Both the position numbers and the translations under genes were made by a program. Positions 1 through 8,195 of a stretch of 51,628 nucleotides of DNA are shown piece by piece. Each line of letters opens with the position of its first letter. Position 1 is the first letter of the stretch. Source of the stretch: Streptomyces sp. GKU 895. GTDB lineage: Bacteria > Actinomycetota > Actinomycetes > Streptomycetales > Streptomycetaceae. The stretch lies in NCBI GenBank assembly GCA_002027195.1, contig MWJO01000057.1, positions 1-51,628 on the forward strand, given 5' to 3'. The notes under the pieces are model-generated. The model was not told the DNA's origin. It saw only the letters and a list, made by a program, of their open reading frames with translations, and did not search any database.

Positions 1-1029
1 ACGGGGTCGCGCTCGGGGCGCGCGGCGCCGGGGCGAGCACCACCTCGCCGTCCATCTCGACCACGCCCTCGGCCAGCGGCGACCGCTCCGCGACGGGCTT
101 CCCGCCGCCGAGCATGGCGCGCAGCCGCGGCCGCACGGCACGCGATCGCAGCACGCGCCCCACCTCGCGCCAGGTGACGTCACTGGCGTACGACACGACG
201 CGCGCCGCCTCGTACACCTGCCGCAGCAGCGTGTCCGCGTCGAGGAGGCCAAGCTCGGCGGCCACCTGGTCCTGCTCCTGGAGCGCGAGCCGGTCGGTGG
301 CGCGCCCGGTGGCGAGGTGCAGGGCGTCGCGGACGTCGAGGAGCCGGCGCCGGGCGTCGTCGAGGCCCTCGCGCGGGGCGTCGGCCAGCCAGGAGGCGGC
401 GACGGCGCGCAGCGCGGTGGCGTCGCGGAGGCCGCCGCGGGCCTCCTTGAGGTCGGGTTCGAGCAGGTACTGCAACTCACCCTGGCGTTCGGCGCGTTCG
501 GCGCAGAGTTCCTGGAGTTCGGGGAGGCGCTTGGGGGCCTGGTTGCGCCAGTCGGCGAGGACCGCGGTGCGCAGTCCTGCGGTCAGGCCCAGGTCGCGGC
601 GAGATGCCGGGCGTCGAGGAGGCCGAGCTGGACCTTCAGGTCCTCGCCGGCGGTCTTGCGGGCCTCCACCGGGGTCCGCACGGAGTGGTCGAGGGCCAGG
701 CCCAGGTCCCAGACGGGGTACCAGATGCGGTCGGCCAGGGCGGCGACCGCGCCGGAGTCGCTGCCGTCATGCAGCAGGAGCAGGTCCAGGTCGCTGCGGG
801 GGGAGAGCTCGCCGCGGCCGTAGCCGCCGACGGCGACGAGGGAGACTCCGCGCATCCCCTCGGCGCCCGCCGTGAAGAGTCCGCTCAGCCAGTCATCCGT
901 CAGTTCGGAGAGGGCCGAACGGCGCGGCGGCCCGGACTGCGCCCCCTCGCTGAGGAGACGCAGCCGGGCCGCCGCGTAGCCGCTGGGTCCGGAGTCCTCT
1001 GTTTCCTTGCGCACGTCCGTACTCGACAC
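1..1029 (-). CDS. glnD: PII nucleotidyltransferase GlnD, N-terminal part, frameshifted, runs off left edge
   Basis: GlnD modifies and demodifies the PII protein in response to glutamine; in Streptomyces it is known to adenylylate GlnK at Tyr51. The visible part starts at a GTG (1029) and has the nucleotidyltransferase motif VAVGGYGRGELSPRSDLDLL (near residues 66-85; G-[GY]-x-D-x-D type). It then continues toward the PII-modifying domain with ELCAERAERQGELQYLLEPD and LKEARGGLRD, and runs past base 1. The reading frame breaks near 597: the frame that encodes LLDARHLA ends in a stop a few codons later, while the family sequence continues as GDLGLTAGLRTAVLADW one base out of phase, as if one G were missing. 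It is the last gene of amtB-glnK-glnD, 23 bp after glnK. I think the break is a sequence error, because the protein on both sides is intact and conserved. Confidence 0.9.
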
Positions 1030-1052
1030 CCAGCAGCTCCTGTTCTTTTCCG

Positions 1053-1390
1053 TCAGAGCGCGTCGGGGCCGCGCTCGCCGGTCCGGACCCGTACGGCCGT
1101 CTCGACCGGCAGGGACCAGACCTTGCCGTCACCGATCTTGCCGGTGCGGGCGCCTTGACGATGACGTCGATCAGCTGCTCGGCGTCGTCGTCCTCGGCCA
1201 GGACCTCGATACGGATCTTCGGGACCAGGTCGACGGTGTACTCGGCACCGCGGTAGACCTCGGTGTGGCCCCGCTGACGACCGTAGCCGCTCGCCTCGGT
1301 GACCGTCAGGCCGTGGACCCCGAAGGCCTGGAGGGCTTCCTTGATCTCGTCGAGCCGGTGGGGCTTGACGACTGCGGTGATGAGCTTCAT
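1053..1390 (-). CDS. glnK: PII nitrogen regulatory protein GlnK, apparent frameshift
   Basis: Small trimeric signal protein that reads 2-oxoglutarate/ATP/ADP and binds AmtB. It begins MKLITAVVKPHRLDEIKEAL and has the T-loop with Tyr51 (RGAEYTVDLVPK), the residue modified by GlnD. Its ATG overlaps the amtB stop (ATGA), indicating translational coupling. Residues 1-85 are normal, but after DVIVKA the frame is lost near 1150. The remaining family sequence, ARTGKIGDGKVWSLPVET then AVRVRTGERGPDAL, is present one base out of phase and ends at a TGA at 1053. Adding one base gives exactly 112 residues, the usual PII length. The expected GCGGCCCGC reads GCGCCCGC. As written, the protein would lose the C-terminal part and read into a long alternative tail. 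The symbol glnB is used for the same family; context favours glnK. Confidence 0.93.
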
Positions 1391-2715
1391 GCGTCCACCT
1401 TCTTGCTCTCGGCGGCCGGGGCGGCGACTGCGGGCTTGGCGGAACCGCCGCCGGCGCCGCTGAAGTCGTATGCGGTCTCGGCGTGCTCGGCCTGGTCGAT
1501 GCCCGAGACTTCCTCGTCCTCGGTGACCCGCATACCGATGGTCTTGTCGAGGAGGAAGGCGAGGATCGCGGAGGCGATCAGGGAGTAGGCGAGGACCGCG
1601 AAGACACCGGCGCACTGCTTCCAGAACTGGTCCAGGCCGCCGCCGTAGAAGAGGCCCTCGACGTCCGACTGGCCCTTGCCGCTGGCGAAGAAGCCGATCA
1701 GCAGGGAGCCGATGACACCGCCGACCATGTGGACACCGACGACGTCCAGCGAGTCGTCGTAGCCGAACTTGTACTTCAGGCCGACGGCCGCGGCGCAGGC
1801 GACACCGGCGATGGCGCCGACCGCGATCGCGCCGATCGGGGTGACCGCACCACCGGACGGGGTGATGGCGACCAGACCGGCGACCGCGCCGGAGGCGGCA
1901 CCGAGGGTGGTGAACGCGCCGTGGCGGATCTTCTCGTAGGCGAGCCAGGCCAGCATGGCGGCGGCGGTGGCGATCTGCGTGTTGACGAACATCAGGGAGC
2001 CGACGCCGTCGTCGTTGCCGAGCCACGAACCGGCGTTGAAGCCGAACCAGCCGAACCACAGGAGGCCCGCGCCGAGCATGACCAGCGGGAGGCTGTGCGG
2101 GCGCATCGGGTCCTTCTTGAAGCCGACGCGCTTGCCGATGACCAGGATCACGCCGAGTGCCGCGGCACCCGCGTTGATGTGGACCGCCGTACCACCGGCG
2201 AAGTCGATCACTCCGAGCTCGAAGGCCCAGCCGCCGGTGCCCCAGACCCAGTGGGCGACCGGGAAGTAGACGACCGTGGCCCACAGGACGACGAACAGCG
2301 ACCAGGCGGAGAACTTCACACGGTCGGCGATCGCGCCGCTTATCAGGGCCGGCGTGATGATGGCGAACATCATCTGGAAGACGGCGAAGGCGAAGACCGG
2401 GATCGTGTACCCGGACCAGATGTCGCCCTTGTCGATGCCCGTCCAGCCGAAGAAGTCGTTCTCCCAGCCGATCAGCGAGCCGTGGTCCGTCCCGAACGCC
2501 ATGGAGAAGCCGTACAGCACCCACAGGATGGTGACGATCCCCATGCTGATGAAGCTCATCATCAGCATGTTCAGGGTGCTCTTGACGCGGACCATGCCCC
2601 CGTAGAAGAAGGCGAGGCCCGGGGTCATGATCAACACCAGGGCGGAACAGATGAGCATGAAACCTGTGTTGGCCACCGACAGCTTGTCTGCGGCGAGCGT
2701 GATGGCTGGTGCCAT
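1387..2715 (-). CDS. amtB: ammonium transporter AmtB
   Basis: Inner-membrane ammonium channel of 442 residues, the family's usual size, with about eleven transmembrane segments. The conserved Amt signature is seen as VIDFAGGTAVHINAGAAALG (Asp171, pore His179), and the second pore histidine is His329 in VVGVHMVGG. The ATG at 2715 is preceded by GGAG and is preferred over in-frame upstream starts, which would add a non-hydrophobic arginine-rich tail. It is the first gene of an operon with glnK and glnD; in this arrangement GlnK gates AmtB and the operon is normally induced under nitrogen limitation by GlnR. The C-terminal tail is Ala/Lys-rich. Confidence 0.96.
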   Translation of the reverse strand: MAPAITLAADKLSVANTGFMLICSALVLIMTPGLAFFYGGMVRVKSTLNMLMMSFISMGIVTILWVLYGFSMAFGTDHGSLIGWENDFFGWTGIDKGDIWSGYTIPVFAFAVFQMMFAIITPALISGAIADRVKFSAWSLFVVLWATVVYFPVAHWVWGTGGWAFELGVIDFAGGTAVHINAGAAALGVILVIGKRVGFKKDPMRPHSLPLVMLGAGLLWFGWFGFNAGSWLGNDDGVGSLMFVNTQIATAAAMLAWLAYEKIRHGAFTTLGAASGAVAGLVAITPSGGAVTPIGAIAVGAIAGVACAAAVGLKYKFGYDDSLDVVGVHMVGGVIGSLLIGFFASGKGQSDVEGLFYGGGLDQFWKQCAGVFAVLAYSLIASAILAFLLDKTIGMRVTEDEEVSGIDQAEHAETAYDFSGAGGGSAKPAVAAPAAESKKVDA

Positions 2716-2832
2716 CGGCGTCTCCTCGTCGTTGGTACGGCCCCGTGCGGGCGAAGCCTGAGCGGATTGAGGGGTGGGCCGGTTATGCGCCATGAGATTG
2801 GCGCAGCGCGGTTTCGGTGGAAGCCCCTCGTT

Positions 2833-2868
2833 GTTTCGCCGCCGTGACGAAGGCGCATGGCGTGTTAC
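2833..2868 (-). promoter_or_regulatory. putative GlnR operator upstream of amtB
   Basis: Read on the minus strand, GTCAC-N6-GAAAC (2848 to 2833) matches one half of the GlnR consensus gTnAc-N6-GaAAc exactly. A second GTAAC lies upstream (2868-2864), followed after six bases by TGCGC. The two a-type half sites are 20 bp apart rather than the canonical 22. The site is about 120 bp before the amtB start, a plausible position for activation by GlnR. The rest of the 323 bp between amtB and nsdA shows no convincing gene. Confidence 0.5.
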
Positions 2869-3038
2869 GCGTCGATGAACTGCCGGATGTTCGCCGAGTG
2901 GATCGTTATCGTGGCGCAACCTTCATCGAAGGAAAGAAACCGCCGCGGACGGCCTTCCGATGACCTGGCATGGGGGAGCCGAGTCGGGCAGTTCGGGAGG
3001 GCCGGCCGCGGCCGGGGTTCATGGGTTTCCTGCGGATG

Positions 3039-4529
3039 TCAGACGGCCTCGGCCGTCTCGGGCAGCTCGATGGCGAGCTTGTCCGTGAGATCCACGACCT
3101 CGGCCAGATCACCGAAATCGCGTACGGCCGTGTCGACCGTCTTTCGGATACGAGTGTTCACACGCTCGGAGCGGACCTTCTTGGCGATGACCATGGCCTC
3201 CTGGGCCAGCACGGTGCTCCGCTCGGGCTCACGCTGGAGCAGGTGCACGGTGGCCATGCCGATCAGGTTGAGTGCGTACGACCGCTGGTGCTCCTGATCC
3301 TTGGCGAAAAGCTCCACCGCCCGCTGCATCAGCGGCTCGGCCAGGGAGGCGTACGTCGGGCTGCGGCCGGCGACGTAGGCGAGGTCACGGTAGGAGTGGG
3401 AGTTCTCGCCGTACAGCTCGGCCTCGGAGAAGAAGCGGATCCAGTCGGGGTCCGGCTCGTCCCAGTCGTCGGCGTCGGCGAAGGTGTCCTCGGCCATCCG
3501 GACGGCACGCTTGCACTTGCCGGGCTGCCCCATGTTGGCGTAGGCGCGGGCCTCCATCGCATACAGCATCGACTGGGTCCGCGGGCTCGCGCAGTCCCGG
3601 CTGCCGTACTGCGCGAGGTGGACCAGCTCCAGGGCGTCGTCGGGCCGGCCGAGGTGGATCATCTGGCGGCTCATGCTGGAGAGGATGTACGAGCCCAGCG
3701 GTTTGTCGCCCGCCTCCTTGGCGGCGTGCAGTGCGAGGACGAAGTACTTCTGCGCGGTGGGCTGGAGTCCCACGTCGTACGACATCCAGCCCGCGAGCTC
3801 GGCCAGCTCGGCGGCGACCTTGAACAGCTTGCGGGTGGTGGTCTCGGGCTGGGGTTCCTGGAGGAGGTCGGTCACCTCGTGCAGCTGGCCGACGACGGCC
3901 TTGCGGCGCAGGCCGCCGCCGCACTGGGCGTCCCACTGCCGGAACATCACGGTGGTGGACTCCAGCAGGTCCAGCTCGGGCTTGGAGAGGCGGCCGCGGC
4001 GGGCGGCGGCGGACGGCTCGGGCTCGTGGTGCGCGGTGGACGGGGCGGGGACGAGCCAGCGCTGCATGGGCTCGATGAGGGACGGGCCCGCGGAGAGGGC
4101 CAGCGAGGTCCCGAGGAAGCCGCGCCGCGCCAGCATGAGGTCGCTGCGCGAGAACTCGCTGAGCAGGGCCACGGTCTGCGGGCCCGTCCAGGGCAGGTCG
4201 ACCCCGGTCGCGGAGGGTGACTGGCGGGCGGCGCGCAGGCCCAGGTCCTCGACCGAGACGACGCAGCCGAACCGCTCGGAGAACAGCTCCGACAGGATCC
4301 GCGGGATCGGTTCACGGGGGTTCTCGCCATCCAGCCAGCGGCGCACGCGTGAGGTGTCGGTGGAGATGTGGTTGGCGCCCAACTGGCGGGCCCGGCGGTT
4401 GACTTGGCGGGCGAGCTCGCCCTTCGACCAGCCGCTGCGCACGAACCACGAGGTGAGCAGCTCATTGGGGCGCTTGTCGCCGTTCGCCGCGCTGCCGGCG
4501 CCCGTTCCGCTTCCGCCGTTGCCGCTCAC
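3039..4529 (-). CDS. nsdA: NsdA, negative regulator of sporulation and antibiotic production
   Basis: Protein of 496 residues that I recognise as NsdA, a repressor of aerial development and antibiotic production first described in S. coelicolor. The N-terminus is Gly/Ser-rich, followed by a helix-turn-helix-like segment (GWSKGELARQVNRRARQLG; STDTSRVRRWLDGENP). The C-terminal two thirds form helical TPR-like repeats such as YFVLALHAAKEAGDKPLGSY and YAMEARAYANMGQPGKC. This architecture suggests ligand- or partner-regulated DNA binding. I chose the GTG at 4529 (SGNGGSGTGAG...) because it follows a G-rich ribosome site and matches the remembered homolog; an ATG 15 codons upstream is the alternative. 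It follows the amtB operon on the same strand but has its own long upstream region. Confidence 0.9.
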   Translation of the reverse strand: MSGNGGSGTGAGSAANGDKRPNELLTSWFVRSGWSKGELARQVNRRARQLGANHISTDTSRVRRWLDGENPREPIPRILSELFSERFGCVVSVEDLGLRAARQSPSATGVDLPWTGPQTVALLSEFSRSDLMLARRGFLGTSLALSAGPSLIEPMQRWLVPAPSTAHHEPEPSAAARRGRLSKPELDLLESTTVMFRQWDAQCGGGLRRKAVVGQLHEVTDLLQEPQPETTTRKLFKVAAELAELAGWMSYDVGLQPTAQKYFVLALHAAKEAGDKPLGSYILSSMSRQMIHLGRPDDALELVHLAQYGSRDCASPRTQSMLYAMEARAYANMGQPGKCKRAVRMAEDTFADADDWDEPDPDWIRFFSEAELYGENSHSYRDLAYVAGRSPTYASLAEPLMQRAVELFAKDQEHQRSYALNLIGMATVHLLQREPERSTVLAQEAMVIAKKVRSERVNTRIRKTVDTAVRDFGDLAEVVDLTDKLAIELPETAEAV

Positions 4530-4962
4530 TGGAACGCCCCCATCCCTGAGACCACTTGTCGCTGAGTGCGCCAAGCCCTATCAGAATGCCGGTAAATACG
4601 GCTTCCTGTCCGACGGTTGTCACCCTTCGAACGGGATACCGAGTTGCCTCCGGCATACCCACGAGTGCATGTGCCCCCAGGACTCGTGCACTCAAAGTAA
4701 TCCTACGATCACCCGTCCAGCCATGGCGATCCCGGAAACGCCACCATTCGCCACCCCTTCGAATGAACTCACAGTCGTCCGTACGCGATTCACTTGACAT
4801 AGGACAGCCGGGAGTGGGCGGAGCGGTGCACACGGGGGCGCGCATCACCGGGCGCACCACCCGGGGCACAACCGGGCGCCGAGTGGACGGGGGCGACACC
4901 GCTCAGGTCACTTTCCGTGCGCGTCTCGTAACCACCGGTGCGCCGGACCCGTTGGAGGGGGC
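4530..4962. other. 433-bp divergent intergenic region with inverted repeat
   Basis: This is the divergent promoter region between nsdA (leftward) and the primase-like gene (rightward). Base composition is more balanced than in the neighbouring genes, and no frame has coding-like codon use. An inverted repeat with arms GAGTGCA (4663-4669) and TGCACTC (4687-4693) flanks a 17-bp spacer. A TTGACA hexamer at 4794-4799 could be a rightward -35, but I see no good -10 at the right distance. Confidence 0.4.
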
Positions 4963-5632
4963 ATGGGCTTCACGATCGGCAGCAGTCGGGGGATCCGCGA
5001 CATCCGGTCCTCTTCGCGTCGCCGCGGCCGCTCGTCGGAGTGCACCGCCGTGGCCGAGTTCACCGGCCTGTGGGGCTGGGACGTGGTCCCGGGCGCCCGG
5101 GCCGCCGCGGGCGCGTGTTCCTGCGGCCACTCCGACTGCCGGGCACCGGGCGCGCATCCGCTCGACTTCGCACCCGAGGTGCCGGCGGGCGCGACACTGG
5201 ACGAGGTGACCAGTGCCTGGGCCGAGTTCCCGGGCGCCTCGGTGATGCTGCCGGTCGGCCGGGCCTTCGACGTGATCGAGGTGGCCGAGCCGGCCGGGCG
5301 CCGCGCCCTGGTCCGCCTGGAGCGCATGGGCCTCCCCCTCGGCCCGGTGACCGCCACCCCCGAAGGCCGCGCCCACTTCTTCGTCGCCCCCGGCGCCGCC
5401 GCCGAACTCCCGGAACTCCTCTACCGCATGGGCTGGGACGACCCCACCTCCCTGGACCTGCGCGGCCTGGGCCCGGGCACCCACATCACGGCTCCCCCCG
5501 TCCCGACCGGGGGCGGCCTGGGGGCAGGTTCACTGGCTACGTCCGCCCGCCCTGGACTCGGCGACGAAGCCACCGGCGGCGAGGCTGCTGCTGGGCACGC
5601 TGGCGTACGTGGCACACCGATCCCGCGCCTAG
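4963..5632 (+). CDS. bifunctional primase/polymerase-domain small protein, frameshifted near its 3' end
   Basis: Protein of about 222 residues resembling the N-terminal primase-polymerase (archaeo-eukaryotic primase-like, Prim-Pol) domain proteins conserved beside ftsY in Streptomyces. Visible features are TAVAEFTGLWGWDVVPGAR, a CSCGHSDC cysteine cluster, PVGRAFDVIEV and GRAHFFVAPG. The function is not established, and it lacks an attached helicase. The ATG follows GGAGGGGGC. Near 5522-5528 the frame changes: the original frame runs on for 208 codons without family resemblance, whereas the family ending VHWLRPPALDSATKPPAARL then LLGTLAYVAHRSRA and stop (TAG at 5630) is in the next frame. One extra base (GCAGG for GCAG) explains it. 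A hairpin follows the stop. Confidence 0.75.
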
Positions 5633-5635
5633 AAA

Positions 5636-5684
5636 GCGAAGTGCCCCGCTCCCAACTGCACCTTGGGGGCGGGCATTTCTTCGC
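5636..5684. terminator. bidirectional hairpin between primase-like gene and ftsY
   Basis: An imperfect inverted repeat begins four bases after the TAG stop. GCGAAG with TGCCC on the left pairs with GGGCA and CTTCGC on the right. It lies between the convergent primase-like gene and ftsY. Confidence 0.6.
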
Positions 5685-5697
5685 ATACGGTCCGACA

Positions 5698-5740
5698 GCG
5701 CCCCGTAAGGGGCGCGGGGAACCGCGCGACAAGCCACAAC
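5698..5740 (+). repeat. Streptomyces intergenic repeat, copy A
   Basis: GCGCCCC-GTA-AGGGGCGC forms a small hairpin and continues as GGGGAACCGCGCGAC then AAGCCACAAC. The same pattern occurs at 11597-11634, 21973-22034 and 38943-38976. This copy differs from the others by ACCGC for ACTGC and ACAAGCC for ACCAGCC. Confidence 0.75.
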
Positions 5741-5786
5741 GGCGCCGCAGACGCTCAACAACCCATCGCGGCACCCCAGTGGGCGC

Positions 5787-6998
5787 TCAGTCCCCGATCA
5801 GCGCATCCACGAACGCCTCCGGCTCGAACGGCGCCAGGTCATCGGCACCCTCGCCCAGACCCACCAGCTTCACCGGCACCCCCAGCTCCCGCTGGACCGC
5901 GACGACGATGCCGCCCTTGGCCGTGCCGTCGAGCTTGGTGAGAACGATGCCCGTGATGTCGACGACCTCGGCGAACACACGGGCCTGCACCAGACCGTTC
6001 TGCCCGGTGGTCGCATCCAGCACCAGCAGGACCTCATCGAGCGGCGCCTGCTTCTCCACGACCCGCTTGACCTTGCCGAGCTCGTCCATGAGGCCGGTCT
6101 TGGTGTGGAGGCGTCCGGCGGTGTCGATCAGCACGACATCCGCACCGATCTCCTTGCCCTCCTTCACCGCGTCGAACGCGATGGAGGCGGGGTCGCCGCC
6201 CTCGGGACCGCGCACGGTGTGGGCACCGACCCGCTCACCCCAGGTCTGCAGCTGATCGGCGGCGGCGGCACGGAAGGTGTCGGCGGCACCGAGGACGACC
6301 GAACGGCCGTCGGCCACGAGCACCCGGGCGAGCTTGCCGGTGGTCGTGGTCTTGCCGGTGCCGTTGACACCGACGACCATCACGATGCCGGGCTTGCTGG
6401 TCTCGGGCTCGGTCCTCACCGTGCGGTCGAAGTCGGTGCCGACCAGCTTCAGGAGCTCCTCGCGCAGCAGCCCGCGCAGCTCCTCCGGGGTCCGGGTACC
6501 GAGCACCTTCACACGCTCGCGCAGGCCCTCGACCAGCTCCTGGGTGGGGGCGACGCCGACGTCGGCGGTGAGGAGGGTGTCCTCGATCTCCTCCCAGGTG
6601 TCGTCGTCGAGGTGCTCGCGGGACAGCAGGGTCAGCAGACCCTTGCCGAGCGCGTTCTGCGAGCGGGAGAGACGGGCACGCAGCCGCACCAGGCGGCCGG
6701 CGGTGGGCTCCGGGACCTCGATCTCGGTCGGCGGGAGCTCTTCGACGACGGGCGGTTCCCCGACGGCGACTCCGGTCGAGCCGTCGGGCAGGTCCACCTC
6801 CTCTATCGTCCGGCGCGGTTCGTCGCGGGGCGTCTCGGCCTCGTCGCCGATGTGCGGCTCGGCCGGAGGGGCGGTGATGTCGGGCGCTGCGGGAGGCGGC
6901 GGGGGCAGCGGCTTCTTGCGTCGGCTGCCGACGACGAGCCCGCCGAGCACACCGAGCACGACCACGGCGATGACTACAGCAAGGATGACGGTTTCCAT
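5787..6998 (-). CDS. ftsY: signal recognition particle receptor FtsY
   Basis: SRP receptor GTPase of 403 residues that docks ribosome-SRP complexes at the membrane. It has an N-terminal hydrophobic anchor (residues 3-24), typical of actinobacterial FtsY, then a Pro/Glu-rich linker (30-100) and an NG domain. The GTPase motifs are G1 GVNGTGKT (210-217), DTFRAAA (240-246), G3 DTAGR (292-296), G4 TKLD (354-357), and the C-terminal GLGEGADDLAPF. The ATG at 6998 places the membrane anchor directly at the N-terminus; upstream in-frame codons add a polar leader. Its stop faces the primase-like gene, and the upstream region is shared with the divergent luciferase-like gene. Confidence 0.97.
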   Translation of the reverse strand: METVILAVVIAVVVLGVLGGLVVGSRRKKPLPPPPPAAPDITAPPAEPHIGDEAETPRDEPRRTIEEVDLPDGSTGVAVGEPPVVEELPPTEIEVPEPTAGRLVRLRARLSRSQNALGKGLLTLLSREHLDDDTWEEIEDTLLTADVGVAPTQELVEGLRERVKVLGTRTPEELRGLLREELLKLVGTDFDRTVRTEPETSKPGIVMVVGVNGTGKTTTTGKLARVLVADGRSVVLGAADTFRAAAADQLQTWGERVGAHTVRGPEGGDPASIAFDAVKEGKEIGADVVLIDTAGRLHTKTGLMDELGKVKRVVEKQAPLDEVLLVLDATTGQNGLVQARVFAEVVDITGIVLTKLDGTAKGGIVVAVQRELGVPVKLVGLGEGADDLAPFEPEAFVDALIGD

Positions 6999-7103
6999 AA
7001 CCCGACCAGTATCAGTCATGGAGTCCTGCGACACCGCTCTGGATGTCTGACACACCGTCAGCTAACGTCCCCCTCCACACCCGCCCGGTGAAGGGAGACC
7101 CCC

Positions 7104-8075
7104 ATGCCCGTCTCCGTCGTCCGCTTCAACCTCGTCGAGCCCGCCGCCACTCCCTCCTCCCTGCGCGCCCGCTACCAGGCCGCCCTGGAGATGGCCGCGT
7201 ACGCCGACGAGCACGGCATCACCACCGTGCAGACCGAGGAGCACCACGGCGTCGCGAACAACTGGCTCCCCTCCCCCTTCGCCTTCGCGGCAGCCGTCTT
7301 CGGCGCCACCCACCGCGTCGCGGTCACCGTCTCGGCGATCATCGGCCCGCTCCACGACCCCCTGCGGCTGGCCGAGGAGATCGCGGTGCTGGACCTGCTG
7401 AGCGGCGGCCGCCTGGTCACGGTCGCCGGGATCGGCTACCGGCCCGAGGAGTACGCCCTGTTCGACGTGGAGTGGAAGCGGCGCGGCAAGCTCCAGGACG
7501 AACTGCTGGAGACGCTGCTCAAGGCCTGGACCGGCGAGGAATTCGAGTACCGCGGCCGTACCGTACGCGTCACACCGCGCCCGTACACCGACCCGCACCC
7601 GCTCCTCCTGGTCGGCGGCTCCTCGCGGGCCGCCGCCCGCCGGGCCGCCCGCCTCGGTCTGCCCTTCTTCCCCAGCGCGCATCTGCCGGAGCTGGAGGCG
7701 TACTACAAGGAGCGGCTCGTCGAGTACGGCACGGAGGGCTGGACGATGATGCCGGCCGCCGAGACCCCCCTGCTGCACCTCGCGGAGGACCCGGACGAGG
7801 TGTGGGCCACGCACGGGGAGCACTTCCTGCACGAGGCCCGGACGTACGCCTCCTGGCAGTCCGGGGACATCCGGTCCGCGGTGAAGTCGGGGGCCACGAG
7901 CGTCGAGGAACTGCGCGCCGAGGGTGTGTACCGGATTCTGACGCCGGACGAGTGCGTGGCGCAGGGCCTCGACAACCTCGTACTGCATCCGCTGGCCGGG
8001 GGGATGCCGGTCGCCGAGGGGTGGCGGAGTCTGCGGCTGTTCTGCGAGGACGTCCTGCCGAGGCTCGGCGGCTGA
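7104..8075 (+). CDS. LLM-class flavin-dependent oxidoreductase
   Basis: Luciferase-like monooxygenase family protein of 323 residues, expected to use FMN or F420 on an unknown substrate. Visible family features are TVQTEEHHGVANNWLPSPF near the N-terminus, AVTVSAIIGPLHDPLRLAEE, and the flavin-binding-region pattern LLSGGRLVTVAGIGYRPEEY. LLLVGGSSRAAARRAARLG lies in the second half. The ATG is preceded by GGGAGACCCCC. It is transcribed alone, divergent from ftsY, and is followed by a strong hairpin. The substrate cannot be read from the sequence. Confidence 0.9.
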   Translation: MPVSVVRFNLVEPAATPSSLRARYQAALEMAAYADEHGITTVQTEEHHGVANNWLPSPFAFAAAVFGATHRVAVTVSAIIGPLHDPLRLAEEIAVLDLLSGGRLVTVAGIGYRPEEYALFDVEWKRRGKLQDELLETLLKAWTGEEFEYRGRTVRVTPRPYTDPHPLLLVGGSSRAAARRAARLGLPFFPSAHLPELEAYYKERLVEYGTEGWTMMPAAETPLLHLAEDPDEVWATHGEHFLHEARTYASWQSGDIRSAVKSGATSVEELRAEGVYRILTPDECVAQGLDNLVLHPLAGGMPVAEGWRSLRLFCEDVLPRLGG

Positions 8076-8089
8076 CCGCCCGGACGCGA

Positions 8090-8134
8090 CACCGCCGCCC
8101 CGGCTCGGGCAGTGGCCGAGCCGGGGCGGCGGTG
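8090..8134. terminator. strong hairpin after the oxidoreductase gene
   Basis: Long, nearly perfect inverted repeat: CACCGCCGCCCCGGCTCGG on the left and its complement on the right, with a 7-base loop. It starts 15 bases after the stop and faces the convergent glcP gene. Confidence 0.8.
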
Positions 8135-8195
8135 CGGATTACGGGGAGAGGGGCAGCGGGGTTTGAGCCCTTCTCCCCGAGTTCGTACGGGCTGC

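Noticed and set aside
1483..2847. Long rightward open frame opposite amtB
   Set aside because: Its codons have the wrong third-position bias and it mirrors the amtB gene; long antisense frames are expected at this G+C.
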